Notes: generated by a model not told the origin, from the letters alone. A stretch of 64,000 nucleotides of DNA from QPJE01 sp051747745 (GCA_051747745.1 JBNJGL010000005.1:1-64000), one strand, 5' to 3'; shown: positions 1-8,533, counted from the stretch's first letter. Made by a program: numbers and translations.

Positions 1-316
1 TCACAGCACATATAAAAATGCAGAAAAATATCTGAACAATGGCTATGGTGGTATGATTGCATTTGGTGTAAAAGGTGGGAAAAAAGCTGCTGAAAAATTT
101 ATCAATAATTTAGAACTGTTTCTACATGTAGCCAATCTGGGAGATACAAGATCACTTGCCATTCATCCTGCAAGTACAACTCATCAGCAGCTTAATGAAG
201 AAGATCTAAAAAAGACCGGTATCTCTCCAAATTTAATTAGACTTTCTATTGGTATTGAAGATATTAAAGATATTAAAGCTGATCTGGATCAGGCAATAGA
301 AAAATCACAGAACTAA
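1..316 (+). CDS. O-acetylhomoserine sulfhydrylase-like PLP enzyme, C-terminal part
   Basis: Partial gene whose start lies before the window; the frame is open from base 2. The visible ~105 residues carry the C-terminal hallmarks of the Cys/Met-metabolism PLP family: a GGMIAFGVKGG stretch, a SLAIHPASTTHQQL segment and an IRLSIGIEDI segment. They match the MetY subgroup best, which makes homocysteine from O-acetylhomoserine and sulfide in the cytoplasm. The PLP lysine is not in the window, so cystathionine gamma-synthase or methionine gamma-lyase remain possible. Confidence 0.8.
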   Translation, partial: HSTYKNAEKYLNNGYGGMIAFGVKGGKKAAEKFINNLELFLHVANLGDTRSLAIHPASTTHQQLNEEDLKKTGISPNLIRLSIGIEDIKDIKADLDQAIEKSQN

Positions 317-441
317 TTTTTGTTCTATGAATTAGAAAATTATTAAAAGATATCTGCAGGAAATAGTTTAAAATACGTGAATTATATAAATAGATATATT
401 TTTTCATAATTTGTAAAAATTTATTATTGAGGTGAAAATTA

Positions 442-1404
442 ATGAAAAACAAGATTATCATTTATATGATTCTTTTCCTACTTTTATTTTCTTTTACCAC
501 TACAGCTTCTGCAGAAGATCTCACTCAGGAATTTGATCTAAGCATTGGAACTCTGAACGGTTATACTGAATACGAGATTGGAGCTATCGATTCTGATATT
601 TCTTCAGGATATACTTTTAGAAGTCTGCTTGAATTTCCATTAGATGTAGAGATGATTAACATAAGCTACAGAAATGATTTAAAAATTCAATCTTTAAATA
701 TTGGTGGTATAGAATTTGATATCGCAAAAAATATCAATGATGATGCAGAGACTTTTAAGGATTCTGACTGGTTTGCAGCAACAGGAATACATGTGAAGGA
801 TATTATAGGAAAATCTTCTACAGAAGTAGAAGATATAACTAAATGGGATTTAAAACTTAAAGCACCCTGGAACTCAGCAGGATATAACTGGAAATATTCT
901 ATACATGTTGGATTTAAACAGGACAAATATGATTTTGTATCATATGATCTTAAACAGACTACTTTAACTAACATATCTGATTATTATCCAGATGCTTTCC
1001 CACCAGAAGGAACAGTGCAAAAACCAGCAGGAGATAATATTACTTATGAAGCAACCTATGATATTCCTTATGTCGGTGTGGAATTCCAAAATAATCTCAA
1101 TGACTGGAATTTAAAATTTGATATTAATTACTCAAACTGGGTTGATATGGAAGATGAAGATCATCATCTACATAGAAATTTAATTGCTAAAGGAAAAGGT
1201 AATGGAAGTTCTCTAATGATTGGCGGAAAAGCAAACTATAAATTAGGACCTGAAGCAGATATATTTCTTAATATAGATTACAATAAAACAGAGGTTGATG
1301 GAAGCCAAGATCAATATCATGTTGGATATGTTGCAAAAGGTATTGATTATAGAGCCGAGCAGGAATATACTCAGTATATGGCAGGAGTTACATGGAAGTT
1401 TTAA
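442..1404 (+). CDS. Omptin-like outer-membrane beta-barrel protease
   Basis: A 320-aa protein with a clear signal peptide (cleavage after TASA, about residue 24) and alternating hydrophobic strands ending in VTWKF, the terminal-Phe signature of outer-membrane barrels. It has the omptin (family A26) catalytic landmarks: a DSDW motif at 107-110 corresponding to OmpT DQDW (Asp83/Asp85), and Asp240-x-His242 in EDEDHH corresponding to OmpT Asp210/His212. Length and C-terminal layout also fit omptins (~300 aa). An SD (GAGGTG) precedes the ATG. It is monocistronic, and two minus-direction hairpins shield its 3' side. Omptins are known mainly from Proteobacteria. Substrate unknown. Confidence 0.75.
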   Translation: MKNKIIIYMILFLLLFSFTTTASAEDLTQEFDLSIGTLNGYTEYEIGAIDSDISSGYTFRSLLEFPLDVEMINISYRNDLKIQSLNIGGIEFDIAKNINDDAETFKDSDWFAATGIHVKDIIGKSSTEVEDITKWDLKLKAPWNSAGYNWKYSIHVGFKQDKYDFVSYDLKQTTLTNISDYYPDAFPPEGTVQKPAGDNITYEATYDIPYVGVEFQNNLNDWNLKFDINYSNWVDMEDEDHHLHRNLIAKGKGNGSSLMIGGKANYKLGPEADIFLNIDYNKTEVDGSQDQYHVGYVAKGIDYRAEQEYTQYMAGVTWKF

Positions 1405-1450
1405 TTCTCTAGTTTTTAATTTGAAACTATTATTAAAAAAATCAAAAAAA

Positions 1451-1468
1451 CTTCAGTTTATACTGAAG
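1451..1468 (-). terminator. Minus-direction intrinsic terminator
   Basis: Stem CTTCAGT/ACTGAAG with a 4-nt loop. Read on the minus strand it is followed at once by a run of seven T, then GATTTTTTT. With the hairpin at 1581-1610 it would stop prd-locus transcripts from entering the omptin gene antisense. Confidence 0.6.
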
Positions 1469-1580
1469 AGATGTTTGGGTGCCGTTTTGACTATATAGGA
1501 AATTGAAAGATTAATATAATTATATTTAAACATTTATCACTACATTTGATTTTATAAGAAAAGTTTATATTTTATTAAAA

Positions 1581-1610
1581 TAATCCTGCTGAAATATTTC
1601 AGCAGGATTA
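1581..1610 (-). terminator. Terminator of the prd/tauE operon
   Basis: A perfect 30-nt palindrome (arms TAATCCTGCTGAAAT) just after the tauE stop, followed on the minus strand by TTTTAATAAAATAT. It is the likely 3' end of the prdC-to-tauE transcript. Confidence 0.8.
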
Positions 1611-1617
1611 TAATTAA

Positions 1618-2520
1618 TTAGTTAGCCGCTTTTTGTACTTTCCCTCTTTCTTCAACCAGCTCTTTTTTCTTTTTTAATGCAACTTTTAGCATAGAAATAG
1701 CTGTATAGAAAACTACTCCAATAACTAGCCAGGTGAGAATATTAATAGGTAGCGATTTTACCAGGTAAGCTGCAACCAAAACTCCCAGTGCACCAATACT
1801 AGAAAATGCCATAGATGCTTTGCGATTATATGCTCCCTCTTTTATAAATTTAATGGAAGCAATAGGCATCAGAAAAGCACATGAACCAAACATAATGGGA
1901 AACGCTACTTTTGGAGACATCCCTAAAAAATAAACTAATACCATACAGGGTGCATATAGACCAATACCTGCTGTCATCATTCCACCAAGCACAAAGTTTA
2001 CTGCCATAGCAAAAATTAATTTTTTCCCATGCAGCCCAATCGCAGTACCGCCACTAGGAATAAATCCCAACTGACTCATTAACATCAAAAACCCTGTTGC
2101 TATTAGAGCAACCCCCATTACTTTTTGTACTTTTGTTTCTGAAAATCTAGCAATTATACCTGCACCAATCCATGCTCCTGCCAAAGCAGATATAATCATT
2201 CCAACTAAAGTTAAAGGTTCTACCTTAATAACTTTAATAAAAATTAGCGCTTCTAACATAACTGGAATTGTATAACCAACATTAAGTGTTCCTGGAATCA
2301 CCCGGTCATTAATCTGTTTAAAAATCCTTAATAATGATGCCCCAGTAGCAAAAGAACCAATTCCCAGTGCATCAAAAAAGTTAGTTACAAAACCAATTAT
2401 TGAAACTTTTGTCCAGGAATTATCCTCAAGTTCATCCCTGTGTTTTATAAAATCTTTCACAAAGATAAACAAAAAGAAAAGACAGATTAGCCCTAGAACG
2501 GAAAAAAGAATAGTAACCAT
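1618..2520 (-). CDS. TauE/SafE family membrane protein
   Basis: A 300-aa polytopic membrane protein with about eight hydrophobic segments and the Gly-rich half-repeats of the TauE/SafE (DUF81) family, for example around ALAGAWIGAGI and VLGGMMTAGIGLYAPC. Family members are proposed exporters or importers of sulfite, sulfonates or other small anions across the inner membrane. It is the last gene of the prd operon, 21 bp after prdE. The proline racemase gene prdF is a common prd-cluster member that is not seen here. A role in proline uptake or 5-aminovalerate export is only a guess from position. Confidence 0.8.
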   Translation of the reverse strand: MVTILFSVLGLICLFFLFIFVKDFIKHRDELEDNSWTKVSIIGFVTNFFDALGIGSFATGASLLRIFKQINDRVIPGTLNVGYTIPVMLEALIFIKVIKVEPLTLVGMIISALAGAWIGAGIIARFSETKVQKVMGVALIATGFLMLMSQLGFIPSGGTAIGLHGKKLIFAMAVNFVLGGMMTAGIGLYAPCMVLVYFLGMSPKVAFPIMFGSCAFLMPIASIKFIKEGAYNRKASMAFSSIGALGVLVAAYLVKSLPINILTWLVIGVVFYTAISMLKVALKKKKELVEERGKVQKAAN

Positions 2521-2541
2521 TTTTTATTCTCCTTTATTTAA

Positions 2542-3009
2542 TCAATTTTTATTATTAAGTTTAAGTTTTAAAAATGCCAGTGCTTTTTTTGCATCAAGTT
2601 CATCAACATTATTTTCGCCAACAACTTCTGTTTCTATTCCAGATTCTGATTTATTTATATCTATAATTGTGTCCATATATTTATTTTCTACAACAAATTT
2701 ACCCTGTGTACCAATAAAACTAAGCCCAACTACTTCTATATTACGAACAGCTATTTCCTTTATTGTATTGGCAAAATCTACATCAGAATTACCCCAGCCA
2801 TCTGCTGAGACTACTGCTCCATCAGCCTGCATAGCTTCCACCCACTGAGCAGCTCTTTCTCCAACATAGTATTTATCTTTTTGTGATTGCGGAGTACCAA
2901 CTATAATTACTCCCAAAATATCCATATCTTCATCTTTATTTATGACATTTAAGAGTGGATCACGAAAATGATGTAAACTTGTTTCTTTTGTTGATGGACC
3001 GATTCCCAT
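2542..3009 (-). CDS. prdE: Proline reductase cluster protein PrdE
   Basis: 155 aa, homologous to the part of PrdA that follows its pyruvoyl cysteine. It opens MGIGPSTKETSLHHFRDP where PrdA residues 487-503 read TCIGPASKETSRHYWRE, then continues colinearly (VIIVGTPQ, GADGWGN-like and VENKYMDTIIDINKS segments). This is the Gly/sarcosine/betaine reductase component B family. It lacks the Thr-Cys processing pair and so cannot make a pyruvoyl group. SD GAGAGGTG supports the ATG. It lies 34 bp after prdD in another frame. It probably pairs with PrdD as an accessory or assembly factor; its exact role is not established. Confidence 0.85.
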   Translation of the reverse strand: MGIGPSTKETSLHHFRDPLLNVINKDEDMDILGVIIVGTPQSQKDKYYVGERAAQWVEAMQADGAVVSADGWGNSDVDFANTIKEIAVRNIEVVGLSFIGTQGKFVVENKYMDTIIDINKSESGIETEVVGENNVDELDAKKALAFLKLKLNNKN

Positions 3010-3043
3010 AATTAAACACCTCTCGATTACTTATAATAAAATA

Positions 3044-3799
3044 TCATGTCATGGCTCTAATTGCCCCATCTCGATATTCATTAGGAGATAATATTACTGG
3101 CATATTACCCATGTCAATGATTGATCTACCACCTTTAAAACCTGATGGTTCATCAGCCAAAATCTGATTATCATACATTGCTCCCTGACCAGCAACCTGC
3201 TTGACCAACACAATTTTTTTCTTATTTGTATTTATTTTTTCTTCATATTTATGTACTTCATCTGCTTTTAATCCATCTATATTTTTTAGTTTTTCGCGGA
3301 TCAAATCTAAAAAATTATCACAAGCTGCATGGACACTCTGGGCTGCTTCTCTTTCAAAAAGATATTCTTTTTTAACTATAACCTCAAAATTAATTATATA
3401 GTCATCTTTTGCCGGGGTACCTGCTCTACCAAAAATAACTTTATCCGAAAGCATGCCTTCAGAAGATCCAAATTCGGCCATCTGCCTTCCAGTTTCATCA
3501 GCACAGCTTAAAAGCATATATACCCCGGTTAATGTATGAGTAATACCAGTACCTAAACTACCAAGTGCTTTAACTGAAATGGGGATAAAATCCAGGATAT
3601 TGTTCACATATTGATCATGTCTATCTGGTGAAATAATTTTCAAATTTATATCTTTTATTATTTTATTTTGAAAATCTATTTTATTTAGATATTCTCTATC
3701 TAGTTTGAGAACATTATTTTTTATTTCTGTAAAAGATGCTAATTCAACATTATTAATATTAAAAGCTTTTATTGTCAGTTTGCGTTTTTTCCCCGGCAT
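3044..3799 (-). CDS. prdD: Proline reductase cluster protein PrdD
   Basis: 251 aa, homologous to the PrdA region before the pyruvoyl cysteine. Shared landmarks are an LGEGIT-like LGTGITHTLTG, EFGSSEGML, FGRAGTPAKDD, AAQSVHAA and VAGQGAMYDNQIL. The protein ends DGAIRAMT, exactly where PrdA has DGCIHALT followed by the processed Cys. The stop is TGA. Reading through it gives no PrdE-like sequence because prdE is in a different frame, so it is a true stop and not selenocysteine. SD CAGGAGG precedes the ATG. With PrdE it forms a pre-split PrdA-like pair. Confidence 0.85.
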   Translation of the reverse strand: MPGKKRKLTIKAFNINNVELASFTEIKNNVLKLDREYLNKIDFQNKIIKDINLKIISPDRHDQYVNNILDFIPISVKALGSLGTGITHTLTGVYMLLSCADETGRQMAEFGSSEGMLSDKVIFGRAGTPAKDDYIINFEVIVKKEYLFEREAAQSVHAACDNFLDLIREKLKNIDGLKADEVHKYEEKINTNKKKIVLVKQVAGQGAMYDNQILADEPSGFKGGRSIIDMGNMPVILSPNEYRDGAIRAMT

Positions 3800-3842
3800 T
3801 TTTATCCTCCTGTTTTATATCCTTTTTTTGTTAATTTTGGTT

Positions 3843-4568
3843 CTAAATTTTAGCACTATATTCATATGGTAGGTTTACTATTCTTCCTGGAGTTTCTATT
3901 TTTTCTAACTGTTTTAATGTATCACGTACAATATTCATCTGCATTTCAGCATTGTTTGGTTCACCTGCATTAGCTCCCATAGGTACTAAAGGAGCAGTCA
4001 CTCTTGGTGCACCATTTTGACGAACTACTGGAGGTAATGCTGCAATAATAATTGTCGATATCCCAACACTTTCAATCGCTCTCTGCACAAGCACGGCAGA
4101 GCGGTGGCAAGTACCTCAGCCAGCAGTTAATAATACTGCATCAACACCTTCTTCTTTAAGTGTTTCAGCTATTTGAGGGCCAGTTTCTTCTTTGAAAACT
4201 TTTACATCTCCCCCACCTCCCATAAAACCTACATGTTTGGGAGCCACCTCTTTGATAAATCCTTCTGATTCAAGTTCTCTCAATCTGTCCAGAGGAAACA
4301 TACAGTTAATATCTTTATTAACATCACTATTATCATAGCCACCATGTGAAACCATTAAATCTTCACTTGGCGCATCACCGGGGATGATTCGATATCCTGT
4401 ATCACCTGCCAGATTAAATCTTTTATCACTCTTTAAATGTACACCAGCTGCAGTAGCAAGTGCTACTTTCATTTCTTTTAAAGGTTTTTCTACTGGTGTC
4501 CAGACAACTTCTGGAGTAATTGGAACATAAATTTCGGACTGCAGTCCTTTTACAACTGTTAAACTCAT
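3843..4568 (-). CDS. prdB: D-proline reductase selenoprotein subunit PrdB
   Basis: Catalytic selenoprotein of D-proline reductase, which cleaves D-proline to 5-aminovalerate. An ordinary reading breaks it at TGA (4116-4118). Read as Sec, the gene gives one 241-aa protein with Sec151 in the motif LLTAG-U-GTCHRSAV, a UxxC redox pair typical of PrdB. Both halves are in the same frame and both match PrdB (N-terminal VPITPEVVWTP, C-terminal PGRIVNLPYEYS). A SECIS-like hairpin starts about 12 nt after the UGA. It lies between a short conserved ORF and prdD. SD AGGAGG precedes the ATG. The selABD genes must be elsewhere in the genome. Confidence 0.95.
4077..4103 (-). other. SECIS-like hairpin of prdB
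   Basis: On the minus-strand RNA, 12 nt after the UGA, CG-CTCTGC pairs with GCAGAG-(AG)-CG around a 9-nt loop CGTGCTTGT. That is a 6-bp GC-rich stem, a 2-nt bulge and a 2-bp base. Position, size and a G/U-rich loop fit bacterial SECIS elements, which lie inside the coding region just 3' of the Sec codon. GC-rich pairing stands out in this AT-rich gene. Confidence 0.75.
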
Positions 4569-4593
4569 TTTGCTCCTCCTTTACTTTTTAATA

Positions 4594-4860
4594 TTATTTT
4601 TTTCTAAGTTTTTTTATGTTATTTCTTTTTATGTTAGCTAAATAATCTTTATTTACATCAGAAGCTAAAACCTCTGGATATGTCATCATAAAACCTACTT
4701 CCTGACCCACTTTTAATTGATGATCACTTATCAACATGCGGCGAGGAATATAAAGTTCACCCATACGACCTTTAAAATCAATTGCTACTGCACAATCATT
4801 TATCTCAGTTATAATACCTTCATAATATCTTTCTGTAGAAATATATTTTAAATTGTTCAT
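4594..4860 (-). CDS. Small conserved prd-cluster protein (CBO2463/CBO2479-like)
   Basis: 88 aa, no signal peptide or membrane helix, Lys-rich C-terminus (NIKRNNIKKLRKK). The middle (ITEINDCAVAIDFKGRMGELYIPRRML, split by turns) has the beta-strand pattern of a small S1/OB-like barrel. It resembles the short protein often found between prdA and prdB in clostridial clusters, called the CBO2463/CBO2479 domain; this match is from memory. It sits between prdA and prdB with SD AAGGAGAT. Function unknown; RNA binding near the Sec-containing mRNA is only speculation. Confidence 0.65.
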   Translation of the reverse strand: MNNLKYISTERYYEGIITEINDCAVAIDFKGRMGELYIPRRMLISDHQLKVGQEVGFMMTYPEVLASDVNKDYLANIKRNNIKKLRKK

Positions 4861-4907
4861 CTGCTTAATCTCCTTTTTGATAATTTTTTGCAGTCAGCAA
4901 TTTTAAT

Positions 4908-6995
4908 TTAGTTATCTTTTTCATCTTTTTCGTAAATTTCTTTTCTTTTTTTGCTCATTTTAAGTGTAGTTTCATTAGGAACCAGTTCTATTTTTTCTCC
5001 AATTTCATCTTCAATTACTTCAATATTATTTAACTTAACATTGGGATTCCAGGATCTTTCAGGTTCTTTGATCTCTTCACCTGCTACTTTGCTTTTTAGC
5101 ATAGCTATTGCTCTTATGGCATCTTCTTTAGTAAGGCAATTATTTTCTAGAATTTCATTTTCAATACCCTGCCTGGATTTATTTAAATCGACCATAGCAT
5201 CCATATATTCATTACCAACTACAAGCTGACCCTGTTCTGCTGCATAGGTAACACCTACAACTGGAACTCCTCTTTTCCCAACCTGTTCAATATTACTGGC
5301 AAAGTCAACATGATTATTTCCAAATCCTTCTGTAGTAACAATTGCACCATCAAGGTCCATAGATTCTACTGCCATTCCCAGTAATTTTGATACATAAAAT
5401 TTTTCTGAATTAACCTGTGGTGATCCAATTAAAATAACTGTTGTTAAATCTATTTCACTATCATTCATAGCTTCCATTACCAGAGGCTCTCTCCAATAAT
5501 GTCTTGAAGTCTCTTTAGAAGCTGGTCCAATACAGGTTAAAGCATGAATACAACCATCTAATATCTGTAGTGGTGAAACTACAATCGGTACATTTCCTAA
5601 ATCTACATTTGCTTTAGCACCCAGTGTACCTACTGGTTCAACTGGAAGTATATAATTATCGTGCATTGCTCCTTGACCCATAATCTCTTTAATAATAGCA
5701 ACTTTTTTCTTGCCAGGACGACGTTTTTGAACAAATTCTTCTTCATCTACTTTAAGACTTTCATCTAATTCTTTGAGAACTTCACGAATTTCCTGAGTAA
5801 TAAAATCAGTTGCTTTATGAGCTGCCATTGGTCCAGGTCTTTCCATTCCTGTACCTGCCTTAACTGTAACATCTGTTTTAATAAATATTTCACCTTTTTC
5901 TGGTGAACCAGGACGGCCCCACATAATATTTCTTTCTAAAATACCTTCAGAAGAACCAAATTCTCCAATCTGTACACCTTCTTCATCTGTTCCAGTTACC
6001 ATTACAATTACTCCATCAATAACTCTTGTAATACCTTCACCAAGTTCGCCTTCTTCTTTTACTGCAATTGGCTGAACATCCATAATAGTATTACTAAATT
6101 TATCATAATCTTCTGCTCTTATTATATCTATTTTTAAATCAATAACAAGATTTTCTGTATCTATTGCATCCTGACAGATATCCTCTCTGATATAAAGAGT
6201 TTTATCTTCGATTTTGCTTTTTGGAGCAAATTTAACCTCATTAATTTCAAAATATTTACGCTTTAATTTGCGTACAATTATCTCTTCTTTTGCTTCCTTC
6301 TCTTTATCCACTGTATTTTCAGCTTTTAAACTATTAGTTTGATTTAATTTTGCTGCCTCCTGATTACTTCCCTGTACTGTATTGAGGGGTAATTCTATAT
6401 CAATACCTTTTCCCTCATCAATCTTTATTTTAAACACTCCACCTGTCTGAACATTATTTTGACTTAATTTTTTATCTCCTTCAGATATAGAATCAGGATA
6501 TTCTTTAATTACTTCTTTTTTAATTGGAGTTAATGCTGATAAATTTTGAGAAAGAGTTTTACCTACTGCTTCTCTGCGGCTTAATACATCTGCTTTTAAG
6601 TCAATAAGAAGAGAATCTTCTAATTTATCAAAATGCATTGGATCTTCTAAATCACCGATAGCAATTTTTTCACCGGCTTTCTTATTTATCTTAAGAACTG
6701 CTGGCTGGTCTTCATTACTTAATTTAACGTCTTCTTCCATTTCCTTAATATCTTCAAGCATATCTGGAGTAAATGGTGTTAGAGAATCAACAGTTTCTTT
6801 GAGTCTGGCCCCTATTACCTCTCCAATTTTTAAACAATTATCCGGAATTTCCAGTAAATTTGAATCAACTAAATCTGGAATAATAGCCGGATCTTCCAGG
6901 TTCCTTGCAGAAATGACTGTTCCTTCTTCTGTACGGCAACAGCCAACTGCAACTTCATTTCTCATTTTTTGCGCTTCTTCAGCAGAAATTGACAT
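4908..6995 (-). CDS. prdA: D-proline reductase proprotein PrdA
   Basis: 695-aa precursor of the two pyruvoyl-type subunits of D-proline reductase. The processing site is Thr487-Cys488 in HALTCIGPASKET; in known PrdA the cysteine becomes the pyruvoyl group that binds the substrate amine. The N-terminal ~170 residues hold two related segments (RNLEDPAIIPDLVDSNLLE and GDLEDPMHFDKLEDSLL), then a variable linker (~175-235) and the component-B core (LGEGITRVI, EFGSSEGIL, GQGAMHDNYILPVEP). The C-terminal part ends in an acidic/basic tail. It is slightly longer than clostridial PrdA as I recall it. Transcribed after prdC, it lies 48 bp before the small prd protein. Confidence 0.95.
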   Translation of the reverse strand: MSISAEEAQKMRNEVAVGCCRTEEGTVISARNLEDPAIIPDLVDSNLLEIPDNCLKIGEVIGARLKETVDSLTPFTPDMLEDIKEMEEDVKLSNEDQPAVLKINKKAGEKIAIGDLEDPMHFDKLEDSLLIDLKADVLSRREAVGKTLSQNLSALTPIKKEVIKEYPDSISEGDKKLSQNNVQTGGVFKIKIDEGKGIDIELPLNTVQGSNQEAAKLNQTNSLKAENTVDKEKEAKEEIIVRKLKRKYFEINEVKFAPKSKIEDKTLYIREDICQDAIDTENLVIDLKIDIIRAEDYDKFSNTIMDVQPIAVKEEGELGEGITRVIDGVIVMVTGTDEEGVQIGEFGSSEGILERNIMWGRPGSPEKGEIFIKTDVTVKAGTGMERPGPMAAHKATDFITQEIREVLKELDESLKVDEEEFVQKRRPGKKKVAIIKEIMGQGAMHDNYILPVEPVGTLGAKANVDLGNVPIVVSPLQILDGCIHALTCIGPASKETSRHYWREPLVMEAMNDSEIDLTTVILIGSPQVNSEKFYVSKLLGMAVESMDLDGAIVTTEGFGNNHVDFASNIEQVGKRGVPVVGVTYAAEQGQLVVGNEYMDAMVDLNKSRQGIENEILENNCLTKEDAIRAIAMLKSKVAGEEIKEPERSWNPNVKLNNIEVIEDEIGEKIELVPNETTLKMSKKRKEIYEKDEKDN

Positions 6996-7162
6996 AATTA
7001 TTCTCCTTTCTTATCTTGTTTTTTATTTTTTAATATCTTTAAAATAAAAATATCAAACTTTTATAGACAAGTTATTATTTGTAATTTTTTAATTAGACTT
7101 TAATATTTATAAACATCTCTTTTATTACCATCTTATTCTTTAAATAAACTAATAATTATTGC

Positions 7163-8464
7163 TTATGCATCCAATTTTAATCTTCTTGTAAGTGGATAAT
7201 TTAATGTCCTAAAAATATGATCAGTATGATGATAAACCGGAATACCCAGTTTAGGAGCACAGCACATTACTGTATTTGAACAATCACTACAATTAGCAAT
7301 TAGTACTCTTTCTGCCCCTGCTTTTTTTAGTTTCATTATTTTTTCGACCTGTCCAGGACATTCTCCAGGAGTTTTACATTTTAAATTGCCATTATTTTCA
7401 ACTACATTTTTGCACTGTTCTACACCAACAACTTCTGCACCCATTTTTTCAGCTATATCCCGCAGTCTTGCTTCATCAGCACCACAGGCACAAACCAGTA
7501 AACCCAGTGGCCCATTATATTCTGGAAAGGGAAGAGTTATCAGAGCTCCTCCATCAACTTTAGTAAGAACTGCTTTTTCCAGAGAAACAGCTTTACCAGT
7601 ATATGGGCCACCAATTATTAGTTCACCATATTCTTCCCTTATATCACCTGCTTTTTCAATTAATGATTTGATGGGAGTTCCAATCGGAACTCTTAATTTT
7701 ACAATCCTTCTTTCCTCTCCATTTAACTTACCAGCAATTGTAATATCTTTATCTATTACCGGTTTTCTTTTTTCAATCGCCTCTGTGATATTAAAAATGG
7801 TTTCTGTATTTAATACTACAGTATTTGCCTCTAAAGGCAGCTGATCTGGCTCCAGCCATTTACCAAAAATTTCTTTGATAATTGCTCTTTCTTCACCCAT
7901 AGGGTATATATCTCTCAATTTTTTAATCTTAATATTATTTTCTGCTAAAGTTTTTTCTTCTAACACTTTTACAGCTTTTTTGTTTTTAGCTTTTATCGCA
8001 ATATATGCCTCTTCTGCCCCAGTAATTTCCATTACATATTTAATACCCTTAATTATAGAAGTGGGATCTTTTTCAATCAAACTAATATTATGATTAAGTA
8101 TTGGTTCACATTCCACACAGTTTGCAATAACAAAACCGTTATTTAATTCACAATCAAGCTTAACATGTGTTGGAAATCCCGCTCCCCCAGCACCAACAAT
8201 ACCGGCTTCTTTAATCATTTCAAGATAATCATCACTTTTATTTAGTTTTAAAAAATCATCTTTAACATCCTTTTTACTGGATTCAATAATAACTTCTGTT
8301 TTTGTAATTTTTTTCACTTTACCAGAAACACCTGTATGAATATTTGCACCCAGTCCATCAGCTTCTGCAATAAGCTGACCTCTTTTTACTCTGAAATTTT
8401 CATTTACAACGACTTTTGATAATGATCCTATATGCTGTTTTAATGGTATCTTAAAATTCATCAC
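7163..8464 (-). CDS. prdC: RnfC-like electron-transfer protein PrdC
   Basis: 433 aa with RnfC/NADH-dehydrogenase-like architecture: an N-terminal barrel-sandwich region, the flavin/NADH motif GAGGAGFPTH (91-100), a NCVECEPIL segment and SLBB-like stretches. The C-terminus is Cys-rich (CKTPGEC, then Cys392, Cys395 and Cys401/402). PrdC is thought to pass electrons from NADH or Rnf to proline reductase. It is first in the operon, directly behind a sigma-54 promoter, with SD AAGGAGGTG. No in-frame TGA is present, so this copy is not a selenoprotein, although some PrdC proteins are. Confidence 0.9.
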   Translation of the reverse strand: MMNFKIPLKQHIGSLSKVVVNENFRVKRGQLIAEADGLGANIHTGVSGKVKKITKTEVIIESSKKDVKDDFLKLNKSDDYLEMIKEAGIVGAGGAGFPTHVKLDCELNNGFVIANCVECEPILNHNISLIEKDPTSIIKGIKYVMEITGAEEAYIAIKAKNKKAVKVLEEKTLAENNIKIKKLRDIYPMGEERAIIKEIFGKWLEPDQLPLEANTVVLNTETIFNITEAIEKRKPVIDKDITIAGKLNGEERRIVKLRVPIGTPIKSLIEKAGDIREEYGELIIGGPYTGKAVSLEKAVLTKVDGGALITLPFPEYNGPLGLLVCACGADEARLRDIAEKMGAEVVGVEQCKNVVENNGNLKCKTPGECPGQVEKIMKLKKAGAERVLIANCSDCSNTVMCCAPKLGIPVYHHTDHIFRTLNYPLTRRLKLDA

Positions 8465-8495
8465 TGCACCTCCTTATTTCTTATTATATTAATAA

Positions 8496-8511
8496 TGCAT
8501 AAGCTGTTCCA
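8496..8511 (-). promoter_or_regulatory. Sigma-54 (-24/-12) promoter of the prd operon
   Basis: The minus strand reads TGGAACAGCTTATGCA, 31 bp before the prdC ATG. It matches the -24/-12 pattern TGGCACG-N4-TTGCA at the essential GG and GC, with the correct spacing. PrdR next door is a sigma-54 activator, which supports the call. Confidence 0.8.
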
Positions 8512-8533
8512 TAAACCCAGCTTGAAAGAAAAA

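Noticed and set aside
3044..3046. TGA at the end of prdD read as selenocysteine at the PrdA cysteine position
   Set aside because: Read-through gives a sequence unrelated to PrdE, and prdE lies in a different frame with its own SD; there is no SECIS-like hairpin, so it is a true stop.
7386..7844. Plus-strand 152-aa ORF inside prdC
   Set aside because: It is antisense to a well-conserved gene and has the Ser/Pro/Leu-rich look of a shadow frame.
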